Source: Clostridium sp. DL-VIII (GTDB lineage Bacteria > Bacillota > Clostridia > Clostridiales > Clostridiaceae). From it: a DNA stretch of 64,000 nt. Below, piece after piece: positions 33,892 through 43,233 of this stretch (position 1 is the stretch's first letter; every line of letters starts with the position of its first letter). The DNA is taken from assembly GCF_000230835.1 (NCBI RefSeq), contig NZ_CM001240.1, positions 3,417,279-3,481,278 on the forward strand, in the 5' to 3' direction. Below the pieces are notes generated by a model. It saw only the letters and a program-made list of their open reading frames with translations, made no database searches and had not been told where the DNA came from. The position numbers were made by a program, and so were the translations under genes.

Positions 33892-35195
33892 TGCTTGAAA
33901 GAATAAAGCAAATTCTTATAAATAATACAGAAATTGATGGCTATAGGATAATTGAAAGTAAAGTGGAGTCAAATGAGCTTTTCTTTGTAAAAAAGAATAT
34001 TGACATGGATAGAGCTAAAGATGTACATCATTTCAAAATAACAGTTTATAAAGATATTAATGAAAATGGAAAAACATATAGAGGTTCAGCAACAACAAAT
34101 ATACATCCAACAATGAGTCATGAAGAAATAGAAAAGTCAGTTGATGATGCTTTATTTGCAGCACAATATGCTAAGAATCCGTATTATCCTTTAGTGAAAC
34201 CAGTATCAAAATATAAAACAATGAAAACAAGTGAATTTGAAAGAGAAAGTCTGCCATATTGGATGAGCGAAATAACAAAAGCAGTTTATAGAAACGATAA
34301 TTATGAAAAAGGTGGAATTAATTCCTGTGAAATTTTTTTGAACAAAGTATATACTCATATTGTAAATTCTGAAGGAGTAGATACAGAATCTATAAATTAT
34401 GACTGTATGGTTGAATTTATTACTACATGGAAAGAAGCAAGTGAAGAAGTAGAATTATATAAATGCTTGAATTTTTCTGAGTTAGATAAAGATAAAGTGG
34501 CTAAAGAGGTTGAAAAGATAATTAATATATGTAAAGAAAAAGCTATAGCAAAAAACACCCCTAAGCTTGAGAAAACAAATGTATTACTTACTGGTGATGC
34601 AGTTAAAGATATATTTTCTTTTTATTATTCAAAAAGTAATGCAATTACAGTTTATAGAAATGAATCTACATGGAAAATAGGTGACAAGATTCAAGGTGAA
34701 TATGTTGCGGGTGATCTTATAACAATGATACTTGATCCATTTATGAAAAATTCAACTAGTTCGGCAAGCTTTGATGAAGATGGATTTCCTTTAGAGTCTG
34801 TGACTATATTAGAAAAAGGTATATTAAAAAGATACATTGCGGATAATAGATATGGTCATTATTTGAATGTACAACCGACTGGAACAATAGATAATATGAT
34901 AGTTTTGGGTGGAAGTAAAACAATCAGTGAATTAAAAAATGAACAGCATATTGAAATAGCTGCATTTTCAGATTTTACTGTAGATGAACTAACTGGAGAT
35001 TTTTGTGGGGAGATAAGACTTGCTTGGTATTCCGATGGGGAAAATTCTACTTCCGTTACAGGTGGCTCTATTTCCGGAAATATAAATGAATTGCAAAATG
35101 AAATGTTTTTATCCAAAGAAGTCCAAAAGCATAATAATTTTGAAGGACCAAAAATGGTAAAATTATTAAATGTAACAGTGACTGGAATTGAGTAA
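33891..35195 (+). CDS. pmbA: TldD/PmbA family protein, PmbA (TldE) subunit
   Basis: 434 residues, the non-catalytic partner of TldD: no HExxxH motif. The family C-terminal region is clear, with GDFCGEIRLAWYSDGENSTS and VTGGSISGNINELQNEM. PmbA forms a heterodimer cavity with TldD in which peptides are cut. Strict start overlap with the TldD stop codon confirms the operon. Stand-alone pair; no microcin or peptide precursor is visible next to it. The 270-base gap that follows has a hairpin at about 35235-35282. Confidence 0.88.
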   Translation: MLERIKQILINNTEIDGYRIIESKVESNELFFVKKNIDMDRAKDVHHFKITVYKDINENGKTYRGSATTNIHPTMSHEEIEKSVDDALFAAQYAKNPYYPLVKPVSKYKTMKTSEFERESLPYWMSEITKAVYRNDNYEKGGINSCEIFLNKVYTHIVNSEGVDTESINYDCMVEFITTWKEASEEVELYKCLNFSELDKDKVAKEVEKIINICKEKAIAKNTPKLEKTNVLLTGDAVKDIFSFYYSKSNAITVYRNESTWKIGDKIQGEYVAGDLITMILDPFMKNSTSSASFDEDGFPLESVTILEKGILKRYIADNRYGHYLNVQPTGTIDNMIVLGGSKTISELKNEQHIEIAAFSDFTVDELTGDFCGEIRLAWYSDGENSTSVTGGSISGNINELQNEMFLSKEVQKHNNFEGPKMVKLLNVTVTGIE

Positions 35196-35399
35196 AATGG
35201 AAATTTTAATATAAGAGAATATAATTGTAAGAATTAGTTACCTCATATATAAACTTTATAATGTTTAAATATGGGGTAATTTAAATGAAATTTAATCTTA
35301 TTTTTGTATATGCATTATGGCTTTAATAGGGATTACGTATGTGATAATCATATGTCTTAAATTTAATCAATATTTATAAAAAGACGTTTATATAGAATT

Positions 35400-35432
35400 T
35401 GTGACATAGTTGTAACAAAAAATACTTATAAT
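35400..35432 (+). promoter_or_regulatory. Direct-repeat operator and promoter of the two-component operon
   Basis: TGTGACA (35400-35406) and TGTAACA (35411-35417) start 11 bases apart. Nine bases later comes TATAAT (35427-35432). There is no separate -35. Same spacing and same repeats as at 23636-23679. Points to autoregulation by the downstream OmpR-family regulator. Confidence 0.65.
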
Positions 35433-35465
35433 TAATTAATATATTGAAATTTGCGGAGGGATAGG

Positions 35466-36137
35466 ATGAAGGAAAATAAGATATTGGTAGTAGATGATGA
35501 ACCATTAATAAGAAAGCTTGTGACTGACTTTTTAAAAAAACAAGGTTATAGTACTATTGAGGCAGAAGATGGTAAAAGGGCTATGGAATTGTTTTGGAAG
35601 GAAGAAAATATAGATTTGATAATTCTTGATGTAATGCTGCCTGAATATGATGGATTTACTGTATGTAGAGAAATAAGAAAAAAATCTAAAGTTCCAATAA
35701 TAATGTTAACAGCAAGAGGAGAAGAATTTGATGAGGTATTTGGATTAGATATTGGAGCAGATGAATACATCTCAAAACCTTTTAGCCCTAACATATTAAT
35801 AGCTAGGGTAAATGCTGTACTTAGAAGAACAAGCTTAACGAATGACGATGTGAAAAAATTTAATGGATTAACAATAGATCATAATGCACATCAAGTTGCA
35901 ATTGATGATTCTATAATTGATTTAAGTCCCAAAGAGTATGAACTATTGACTTATCTTTCGGAAAATTATGGAAAGGCATTAAGCAGAGAACAAATACTTG
36001 ATAAAGTATGGGGCTATGATTACTATGGTGATTTAAGAACAGTAGATACACATATAAACAGGCTAAGAATAAAATTAAATGAAAAAAGTGATTACATACA
36101 AACTGTGCGTGGTTACGGTTATAGATTTGAGGAATGA
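35466..36137 (+). CDS. OmpR/PhoB-family response regulator
   Basis: 223 residues. Receiver domain with VVDDE, phospho-acceptor Asp55 in LIILDVMLPEYDG, and the conserved Lys in ISKPFSP. The C-terminal winged helix carries LSPKEYELLTYL, and ends VRGYGYRF, typical of DNA-binding OmpR regulators that bind direct repeats. ATG at 35466 is chosen with GGAGGG five bases ahead rather than the TTG at 35451. Its stop overlaps the start region of the kinase gene. Target genes are inferred from shared repeats: its own operon and the glycosyltransferase operon. Confidence 0.95.
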   Translation: MKENKILVVDDEPLIRKLVTDFLKKQGYSTIEAEDGKRAMELFWKEENIDLIILDVMLPEYDGFTVCREIRKKSKVPIIMLTARGEEFDEVFGLDIGADEYISKPFSPNILIARVNAVLRRTSLTNDDVKKFNGLTIDHNAHQVAIDDSIIDLSPKEYELLTYLSENYGKALSREQILDKVWGYDYYGDLRTVDTHINRLRIKLNEKSDYIQTVRGYGYRFEE

Positions 36138-36139
36138 GG

Positions 36140-37651
36140 ATGAATAGATCAATAAGATCAAAGCTTTTTTTATCAATAACAGTTTTGTTGATATTATTTA
36201 TTGGAGTTTTATGGCTGGTTAATAATTTGTATCTTCAGCAATATTACATTCAAAATAAAGAAGATATACTAAAAGAAAATGCACAAAATTTGGTTAGCAT
36301 GTATACAGGAGATCCTGATGATATTCAAGATGAATTGGATAGGGCAGCTAATATAACGGGTGGTAGTATTGATATCTTTGATAAAAACGGGAAGCTTGTT
36401 TATAAATCTTCAAGAAGAGCACCAATGGAGAAAAATGTGGTTGACAATATGAAAAAAGGATTTAGAGGAAATATAGTTCCACCACCAAATTCACCAGAGG
36501 ATACGGATAAACTTAAAGATTCAAATGAATATGATGAAGGTAAGTTTTATTTTGAAAATAGATGGGATATGCAGTTAAAAATAGATTTTTTAACTCTTGT
36601 AACTAAATTAAATAATGGTGATTTACTCACCTTAAGGGTTCCTTTAGTTTCAATAAAGGAAAGTGTGGATGTAGCAAACAGATTTATACTTATGATAGGT
36701 GGAATAATTGTAGCATTAGGAAGTATAGTAGCATTTTGGTTTTCAAAGAGATTCACAAAACCCATACTTGAAGTAAATAATATTGCTCAAAATATGGCTA
36801 AATTTGATTTTAGCAAAAAGTGTAGAATAAGTGGTAGAGATGAAATCGGCCAGCTTGGCCAAAGCATTAATTATTTATCAGGAGAGCTTAATAGAGCAAT
36901 TACGGAATTAAATATAAAAAATCAAAGGCTTGAAGAAGATATAGAAAAAGAAAGAAAGATAGATGAAATGAGAAAGGAATTTATATCAAGTGTTTCGCAT
37001 GAGTTAAGAACACCACTATCTTTGATACAAGGATATGCAGAAGGTCTTGCAAGTAATGTAAACGAAAGTGATGAAGATAGAAATTTTTATTGTAATGTTA
37101 TCATGAATGAAACGAATAAAATGAATAAGTTAGTTAGAGATCTATTAAATCTTTCGCAAATAGAATCGGGTTATTTCCATATAGAAAAAACTGAGTTTAA
37201 TTTAACAGCCTTAATAGAATATGTAATTAATAAATATGGATCAATTTTTGAAGAAAAAGATATTAAAGTGCAGTTTGAAAATAATGAAGAGATAATTGTA
37301 TCTGGAGATATGACTAGAATTGAACAAATACTTACTAATTATATTAATAATGCAATTAATCATTTAGACAATAATAAAGTTATTAATATAAATAAAGTAG
37401 TTATTAATGAAAAAGTAAGGGTAAATGTATTTAATACAGGAAAGCATATACCAGATGAATCCTTAGAAAAAATATGGAATAGCTTTTATAAGGTGGATAA
37501 AGCAAGAACAAGATCTTATGGAGGATATGGTCTTGGCCTTTCGATAGTAAAGGCTCTTGTGGAACTTCATAATAATGCCTGCGGAGTGGAAAACATACAG
37601 AATGGAGTGAATTTTTGGTTTGAACTTGATATGGTAAACACTGCAACATAG
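36140..37651 (+). CDS. Two-component sensor histidine kinase
   Basis: 503 residues. One helix at about 10-30, an external sensor domain of about 150 residues, a second helix at about 180-200, then HAMP, HisKA (SVSHELRTPLSLIQG, His287) and HATPase (DEIGQ in HAMP; GGYGLGLSIVKAL at the C-terminal G box). Two starts are possible: ATG at 36134 overlaps the regulator stop; ATG at 36140 has better spacing to GAGGA. Partner of the response regulator just upstream. A cell-surface signal is likely given the shared promoter layout with the glycosyltransferases (inference). Confidence 0.94.
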   Translation: MNRSIRSKLFLSITVLLILFIGVLWLVNNLYLQQYYIQNKEDILKENAQNLVSMYTGDPDDIQDELDRAANITGGSIDIFDKNGKLVYKSSRRAPMEKNVVDNMKKGFRGNIVPPPNSPEDTDKLKDSNEYDEGKFYFENRWDMQLKIDFLTLVTKLNNGDLLTLRVPLVSIKESVDVANRFILMIGGIIVALGSIVAFWFSKRFTKPILEVNNIAQNMAKFDFSKKCRISGRDEIGQLGQSINYLSGELNRAITELNIKNQRLEEDIEKERKIDEMRKEFISSVSHELRTPLSLIQGYAEGLASNVNESDEDRNFYCNVIMNETNKMNKLVRDLLNLSQIESGYFHIEKTEFNLTALIEYVINKYGSIFEEKDIKVQFENNEEIIVSGDMTRIEQILTNYINNAINHLDNNKVININKVVINEKVRVNVFNTGKHIPDESLEKIWNSFYKVDKARTRSYGGYGLGLSIVKALVELHNNACGVENIQNGVNFWFELDMVNTAT

Positions 37652-37754
37652 CTAAAAAGAGCTGTCGCACAAAGAATAAAACTACAATGATATTGTATTA
37701 AATTTTAAGACAAAATATTGTGGTTGAATTTCTTAATGCGGTAGCTCTTTTTAG
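37652..37754 (+). terminator. Long hairpin element directly after the kinase gene
   Basis: 18-base arms CTAAAAAGAGCTGTCGCA (37652-37669) and TGCGGTAGCTCTTTTTAG (37737-37754) pair fully if two G-U pairs are allowed. An inner arm (CTACAATGATATTGT with ACAAAATATTGTGG) extends the hairpin. It begins at the stop codon. It acts as a terminator (TTTTTA) and has the shape of a MITE. Confidence 0.65.
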
Positions 37755-37924
37755 TTGAGAGTAAATTTAACGTTTATCGTGGGCATATAAAATCTTAATA
37801 AAAAAGAGAAGTATGAATAGAAAAAGTGGGTAGCGGTTATAAAAATATGATATAATAATTGTAATAATTTTCCATAAAATATAGATATATATTTAGCATT
37901 AAAGTAAATTAAAGGAGGTATAAG

Positions 37925-39154
37925 ATGATAAGGAAGTTAAAAATAACTTCGATTAAGTTACCATCAAAGACTATACTAATATGCATGATGATTATAATTA
38001 TATCATTAGGGAATGGACTAATGGCTAAAGGTACAGAAATAAATATCGCTTCCTCAAATGTTATTTCAAATGATAAGGTGAATGAAAATGATTTTATTAT
38101 TGATCCGCCAATTAAATTTTATGAGAATATAAAAAAGACAGAGAAAATAGCAAATATAAAGTTTAAAGTACCTGATTTTTTACCAGATGAAGGTAAAGTA
38201 AATGGCTTTGAAATAATAAAACTATCTGATAAGGATAATGCAGTAGGAGTTTTATTTGAAGGTTCTGAAAGTAATTTTTCATTTTTAGTTTCAGCAAGTG
38301 ACCCTGTAGAAACCTTAAAAAAAATAGAAAATAATAGGACAAAAGCTATTGGGAATATTAAAGTTGATGGTCAGAAACAGCCTTTGAAATTAGGAGATAT
38401 TAATGGATTAAATGTTACAATAATTACTACTTTACCAGCGAGGAAGATAGGGGATAAGTATTTAAAAGAAAGCCAAAAAGTAAGCAACTATTATATATGG
38501 AAAAATGAAGGGTTATGGTATAGCTTAGAATATAATTCAACTTCTAAGAGTGAAGAAAATAGTAACATTTTAGTTAACATATCAAAAGAAGATATTATAA
38601 ATATAATAAAATCTTTAAACTATCCAGAGAAAGTCAAAAACTTAGATTATTCATTATTTAGAAATGCTTCAACAGGAATTTCTGCACTAAATATTTATGA
38701 TATGGAGGATTTAGAGAAGGCTAAGACCTTACTTGATTTTAACCCTAAATTCCCATTAAATATTGGAGAAGATATAAAAATAACTGGAGCAATAGTTGGA
38801 ATATCAAAAGAATGCAATAAAAAAGATGATATATCCGAGTATAAACTTAATAATTTTTATTCAAATAAAGATGGTTCAATTATTTTTACGGAACAAAAAA
38901 AATCAAATATTTATGAGGAGCTAAGTAAGAATGGATTAATGTCTTATAAGGAAGATAATGCAATTCAACAAATTAAAGCAGAGAAATTAAATATTAGCAA
39001 TAATCAAGTCTTTAAATATTTAAGTGAAGGTTGTATCCCTCAAGTGAACTATGTTTGGAGAGAAAATGATATATATTATTCGTTAAATATTTTTATAAAT
39101 ATTTTAAATTCTGATGAAATAGCTAAAAGCTTCATTGATTCCAAATCCATATAG
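37925..39154 (+). CDS. Secreted protein of unknown function, DUF4367-like twin layout
   Basis: 409 residues. One N-terminal hydrophobic helix (about 16-34) serves as signal anchor; no lipobox Cys. The rest is extracellular. The two halves look similar in form: each has a strand-rich core with a conserved aromatic segment before the end (YYIWKNEGLWYSLEYN in the first, YVWRENDIYYSLNIF in the second) and a final helix (DIINIIKSL; DEIAKSFIDS). This resembles a duplicated DUF4367-type domain; I am not certain of the family. AAAGGAGGTATAAG precedes the ATG. It stands alone between two terminators. Confidence 0.6.
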   Translation: MIRKLKITSIKLPSKTILICMMIIIISLGNGLMAKGTEINIASSNVISNDKVNENDFIIDPPIKFYENIKKTEKIANIKFKVPDFLPDEGKVNGFEIIKLSDKDNAVGVLFEGSESNFSFLVSASDPVETLKKIENNRTKAIGNIKVDGQKQPLKLGDINGLNVTIITTLPARKIGDKYLKESQKVSNYYIWKNEGLWYSLEYNSTSKSEENSNILVNISKEDIINIIKSLNYPEKVKNLDYSLFRNASTGISALNIYDMEDLEKAKTLLDFNPKFPLNIGEDIKITGAIVGISKECNKKDDISEYKLNNFYSNKDGSIIFTEQKKSNIYEELSKNGLMSYKEDNAIQQIKAEKLNISNNQVFKYLSEGCIPQVNYVWRENDIYYSLNIFINILNSDEIAKSFIDSKSI

Positions 39155-39189
39155 TGATTGGAAAGTTAAATGATTAAGAGCTCTAATAT

Positions 39190-39262
39190 AATAGTATTCC
39201 CATCGTTAAGGTATTTCTTTGAAGAAAATATCTTGATGGTGAGAGTACTATTATTTTATTGT
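39190..39262 (+). terminator. Large hairpin terminator
   Basis: AATAGTA (39190-39196) pairs with TACTATT (39246-39252); inside, CCATC...AAGGTATTTTC-like arms extend the stem. ATTTTATTG follows. Confidence 0.7.
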
Positions 39263-39430
39263 TTCGAAAATTTGGGGGCATATTTTTAAAAACATAAGTG
39301 GAAAAATAATTTTACGATGTAACTTGAAAATAATGAAATAGAAAAGTAATATAAAAATAATGTTATTATACGACTAATAGAAGACTTTTATGCAATAAGA
39401 TGATAAAATTATATACAATGGAGGACGATT

Positions 39431-41428
39431 ATGTATAATTTATCAATTAATCAGAAAAAACTGATAGAGTTTTTTATTTTAGCATTTTTATTTTTGAGCT
39501 TGAATTTTATAGGAAAGCAAAATTACATATTATTTAATAATATTATAGAAATAATGACTGTCATTTTAGGTTTTACGCTAATAGTAGTTTCCATAAATAC
39601 AATTAAAACTGGTGAAAATAATTACTTTCATATTTTGGCAATTATTTTTGGATTTGGCAGCATAATTAATTTATTTTATATATTACTTTCAGGTTATTAT
39701 AATATAGGTATTCAATTAAATATATTTGATGAATACTATGAATGTGTTATGTTAATTATATCCTTTAATTATATTAATAAAAAAATTTATTGGCATAAGA
39801 TGTTATACCTTCATATAATAATAGCAATTTTTATAGTTCTAGGCATTATTGGATTTAACTTTATTATAATAAGTTCTATGGATAAATATTTTTTGACTTT
39901 ATTTTATCAGATAAGTAAAGGATTGCTTGCGATATGCTTTACTGTTACCTTGCTGGGTATTATGAAGTGTAAGGTAAATGTTTTAAATAATAATAAATAT
40001 GGATTATTAATGGCAGTAGTATTTGAGATATTATCATGTATATCGTTTGTTATTTATGGTAATGTCTATGGAGCAGGTAATATATTAGGAAATTTGTTTA
40101 AGCTTATAGCATGTTATTATGCATTTAAAGCAACGTTAAAAGGTATAGTAATAGATACATATACCAATTTATTTCAAAAATTTGAAAACAAAGCTTATGA
40201 ATTAGAAAATGTTAATGAAAAGCTTTATGAAGCAAATCATAAAATTCAAAATATAGAGAAACTGAATGAAAGATTCATTAATTTGATTCCAGATGGGCTT
40301 TTGATAGTGAGGGATAGAAAAATTGAATCTGCAAATAAAAGATTTTTAGATATGTTAGAAATAGATAATGAAAATGAATTAAAAAATAAGCTCTTTATTG
40401 AGATTCTTGATAAACAATATCATGGAATATTTTTGAATAGGATAAATTCACCAGATAAAGGCGTATTAGAGAGGCAGCAAGAGTATGAATTTGTTTGGAA
40501 AAATAGAAAGAAATGGGTTGAAACAACATCATTAATTGTTAATGATGAAGATGGAGAATACATTATTTCAGCAATAAGGAATATTGAAGATAGAAAAAAG
40601 GCTGAGGAGGCAGTACAATTATTAGAATTAAAGAGAAAAGAAGAAAATATGAAAAATGACTTTTTTGCCAATATATCTCATGAGTTGAGAACTCCAATAA
40701 ATGTAATATATTCAGCACTCCAAGTAGAGAATAACTATTTAGAAGATGATAGTGCTAAAAAATTGATTCTTAAATATAATAAGATTATTAGGCAAAATTG
40801 TTTAAGACTTATGAGATTGATTAATAATATTATAGATATTACAAAAATTGAAACAAGCTTTTTTAAACCAAATTGTAAAATAGAAAATATTGTTTCTGTT
40901 GTAGAAGATATAACTATGTCAATTATTGAATATGCAGAAAGTAAAAAAATTAAATTGATATTTGATACCGAAGTTGAGGAAGCTTATGTAAGTTGTGATT
41001 CGGATTTAATTGAAAGAATTATGTTAAATCTATTGTCAAATGCCGTAAAGTATGGGAAAGAAAATGGCGGCATAGAGGTTTATATATGCAAAAGCAGTGA
41101 AAACAGCATATCTATTTCCGTAAAAGATGATGGGATAGGGATACCGGATGAAATGAAAGTAAAAATATTTGATAGATTTTTAAAAGTAGATAATAGTTTA
41201 TCAAGAAGGACAGAAGGTAGTGGTATTGGACTATCTCTTGTAAAGCAGCTTGTAGAAATTCATAAAGGTACTATTACTTGTAATAGTAAATTAAATGAGG
41301 GGTCTGAATTTGAAGTAATATTTCCGACAGTTGAATATTCCATAAATACACCTAATACTGAAGAAATTAACCAACCTAAAAATGCGATAAAACCTACAGA
41401 AATAGAATTTTCTGATATATATTATTAG
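39431..41428 (+). CDS. Orphan sensor histidine kinase with MASE3-like membrane domain and PAS
   Basis: 665 residues. The first 230 form about eight membrane helices in a layout like the MASE3 sensor domain. A coiled coil is followed by a PAS domain (about 275-395, ends ISAIRNIEDRKKAEEA). Then HisKA (FANISHELRTPINVIYSALQ; His417) and HATPase (NLLSNAVKYG; DDGIGIPDEM; SGIGLSLVKQL). No response regulator is adjacent, so it is an orphan kinase; orphan kinases in clostridia often phosphorylate Spo0A directly, which is a testable idea here. GGAGGACGATT precedes the ATG. Confidence 0.85.
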   Translation: MYNLSINQKKLIEFFILAFLFLSLNFIGKQNYILFNNIIEIMTVILGFTLIVVSINTIKTGENNYFHILAIIFGFGSIINLFYILLSGYYNIGIQLNIFDEYYECVMLIISFNYINKKIYWHKMLYLHIIIAIFIVLGIIGFNFIIISSMDKYFLTLFYQISKGLLAICFTVTLLGIMKCKVNVLNNNKYGLLMAVVFEILSCISFVIYGNVYGAGNILGNLFKLIACYYAFKATLKGIVIDTYTNLFQKFENKAYELENVNEKLYEANHKIQNIEKLNERFINLIPDGLLIVRDRKIESANKRFLDMLEIDNENELKNKLFIEILDKQYHGIFLNRINSPDKGVLERQQEYEFVWKNRKKWVETTSLIVNDEDGEYIISAIRNIEDRKKAEEAVQLLELKRKEENMKNDFFANISHELRTPINVIYSALQVENNYLEDDSAKKLILKYNKIIRQNCLRLMRLINNIIDITKIETSFFKPNCKIENIVSVVEDITMSIIEYAESKKIKLIFDTEVEEAYVSCDSDLIERIMLNLLSNAVKYGKENGGIEVYICKSSENSISISVKDDGIGIPDEMKVKIFDRFLKVDNSLSRRTEGSGIGLSLVKQLVEIHKGTITCNSKLNEGSEFEVIFPTVEYSINTPNTEEINQPKNAIKPTEIEFSDIYY

Positions 41429-41460
41429 TTTATAACTAACAATTTAATTTAGACTAAAGA

Positions 41461-41502
41461 AGAAGGATAGTAGTTATTAATGAAACTGCTATTCTTTTAT
41501 TA
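41461..41502 (+). terminator. Terminator of the orphan kinase gene
   Basis: AAGGATAGTAGTT pairs with AACTGCTATTCTT through G-U pairs; TTATTATT follows. Confidence 0.7.
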
Positions 41503-41657
41503 TTAAAGAAATTAATTTTTATGTAGAAATTTGTATAAAAACAAAAATGTAAAAAAGTAGAATAATATGATATAATTATATAAAATATTAGCATTAGAGG
41601 TATATTACGAAGTTTATTTGTAAATTTTGATATTAAGCGGAAAGGGTCACAGGATGA

Positions 41658-42806
41658 ATGTTTTTATTTAATAAGAAGCAAGTTATGACAAACGAGGAAA
41701 AAATATTGGGATATTTAAAAAAAGCAATTCCAAGCAGTAAAATTAATGGTAATGGTGTATATTTATCCAAATATAAGCTGACGATTGAGCCTCATATAGG
41801 AAAAATAGATAATAATAGTTTGGCTAAGGTAGTGGATTTATTCTTTAACATAAAACATGAACTATTTTGTGAATCTTTTATAGAATCAGCTACAGGAATA
41901 GGAAAAAATCTTGAGGAAGCATTTCAACAATGTGTAGATCATTTCTTAGTGGGACCTCTCTATGTTATTAAAAATTGTATAAGTGGTAAAAGCAACGAAA
42001 ATTTTGAAACTACTTTTTTAGGCAAAAGAAAAGGCTGGCAGTTGTTTCAAGGTTCTATTCAAGGTATTAGCGATGAAGAAGAAAAAAAATATATACGGAT
42101 TTGGAGTATAATTGGAGAAAAAGCAAAAGCTAGATTAGGAAATAAGAAAATTTATTGGATTAAAATATATATTGGCAAATTTTCAAATGGTGAAATTATT
42201 TCTAAGTGCCGTATTAATGGAGTTTATAATAATGAAATCAGTGATGATATTTCGGAGTATATAAAAACTTGGAAGGGTAATAGAGATATCTACTCTTTAA
42301 AGCAATATTTTCTAATAAAGCAACATAGTGAAACGTATAGTGAATATGAATTCTCAGAAGAAACTGTTAAAGAATTCACGAAAAGGGCTGTTAAGGTTCT
42401 TGGAGTTTGTAACTCAGAGGAAAAACTCCGAGAATTGAATGATGATATTTATAAAATTACTGGAGATTTAAATTTAGCTTACGAAATAAAAAGTTTTATA
42501 CCAGAAATGCTTTGTGAACTAGTATTTAGAAATGTCAAATATGCTGATAAAATTAGTATAATTAAAGATAACAATAGAAGTTTAGAATTTTATAAAAATC
42601 AGTTTACAAGTTATTATTGGATCTATAGTGAATTGGCAAACAATTATTATCATAGAAATATTTTGGAAGAAGAGATTAAAACGATAATTTTATTAAGTTC
42701 AAGTTATGAAGTGATTAACAATGCACTAGATACTGGAACTAAGATTCAAGATTTAAAAAATTTAGAAATAACTCTATATGCTTTTAAAGAATATATTCCA
42801 GCATGA
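41658..42806 (+). CDS. Hypothetical cytosolic protein, tentative DUF6348 family
   Basis: 382 residues, no signal peptide or membrane segment. The first 210 residues look like the DUF6348 pattern: ESFIESATGIGKNLEEAFQQ, then KGWQLFQGSIQG and a second half with YWIKIYIGKF. The C-terminal part (about 220-382) is helical. Some DUF6348 proteins occur near secretion or toxin loci, but no such genes are near. AAAGGGTCACAGG lies ahead of the ATG (spacing loose). Function unknown; family assignment is tentative. Confidence 0.6.
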   Translation: MFLFNKKQVMTNEEKILGYLKKAIPSSKINGNGVYLSKYKLTIEPHIGKIDNNSLAKVVDLFFNIKHELFCESFIESATGIGKNLEEAFQQCVDHFLVGPLYVIKNCISGKSNENFETTFLGKRKGWQLFQGSIQGISDEEEKKYIRIWSIIGEKAKARLGNKKIYWIKIYIGKFSNGEIISKCRINGVYNNEISDDISEYIKTWKGNRDIYSLKQYFLIKQHSETYSEYEFSEETVKEFTKRAVKVLGVCNSEEKLRELNDDIYKITGDLNLAYEIKSFIPEMLCELVFRNVKYADKISIIKDNNRSLEFYKNQFTSYYWIYSELANNYYHRNILEEEIKTIILLSSSYEVINNALDTGTKIQDLKNLEITLYAFKEYIPA

Positions 42807-42931
42807 TTTTGAGAAAGCTAATTAGAAGGTTAAAATAATATTTAACGTTAACAATGTTATAGGTTTTAATTTAAAAGCTATCAGTAGAATGAGCAAATTA
42901 TAAAAAAGTACTCATCATTAATTTAAATATA

Positions 42932-42984
42932 AATCTCAAATAAGACTTATTCTCATATTGAATGAGTCTTATTTGATGTGAGAT
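42932..42984 (+). terminator. Hairpin after the DUF6348-like gene
   Basis: ATCTCAAATAAGACTTAT pairs imperfectly with ATGAGTCTTATTTGATGTGAGAT; no strong T-run. The rest of 42807-43153 shows a possible promoter (TTTACA, 18 bases, TATAAT near 43022) and nothing else. Confidence 0.6.
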
Positions 42985-43153
42985 GTAAATAAAAAATATT
43001 TACATTAATTAGAAAGATGTGGTATAATTTTCTTAAATAATTATTATTAATTAACAATAGTTAAAACTAAAACGTAAATAATATTTTAACTTCTTAAAAA
43101 TTAGGATTATTAAAAAAATTTCATATATTTTAATAATATAAATAAGTGAAAAT

Positions 43154-43182
43154 ACACACACTTATTTATAGAAAGTGTGTGT
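43154..43182 (+). promoter_or_regulatory. Perfect inverted repeat in the leader of the azoreductase gene
   Basis: ACACACACTT (43154-43163) and AAGTGTGTGT (43173-43182) are perfect complements with a nine-base gap, 51 bases before the start codon. No T-run of note follows, so an operator or an mRNA structure is more likely than a terminator. Confidence 0.55.
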
Positions 43183-43233
43183 AAAAAGGTATAAATAAGA
43201 GTATGTTAATGAATTAAGAAAGGAAGATAAAAA

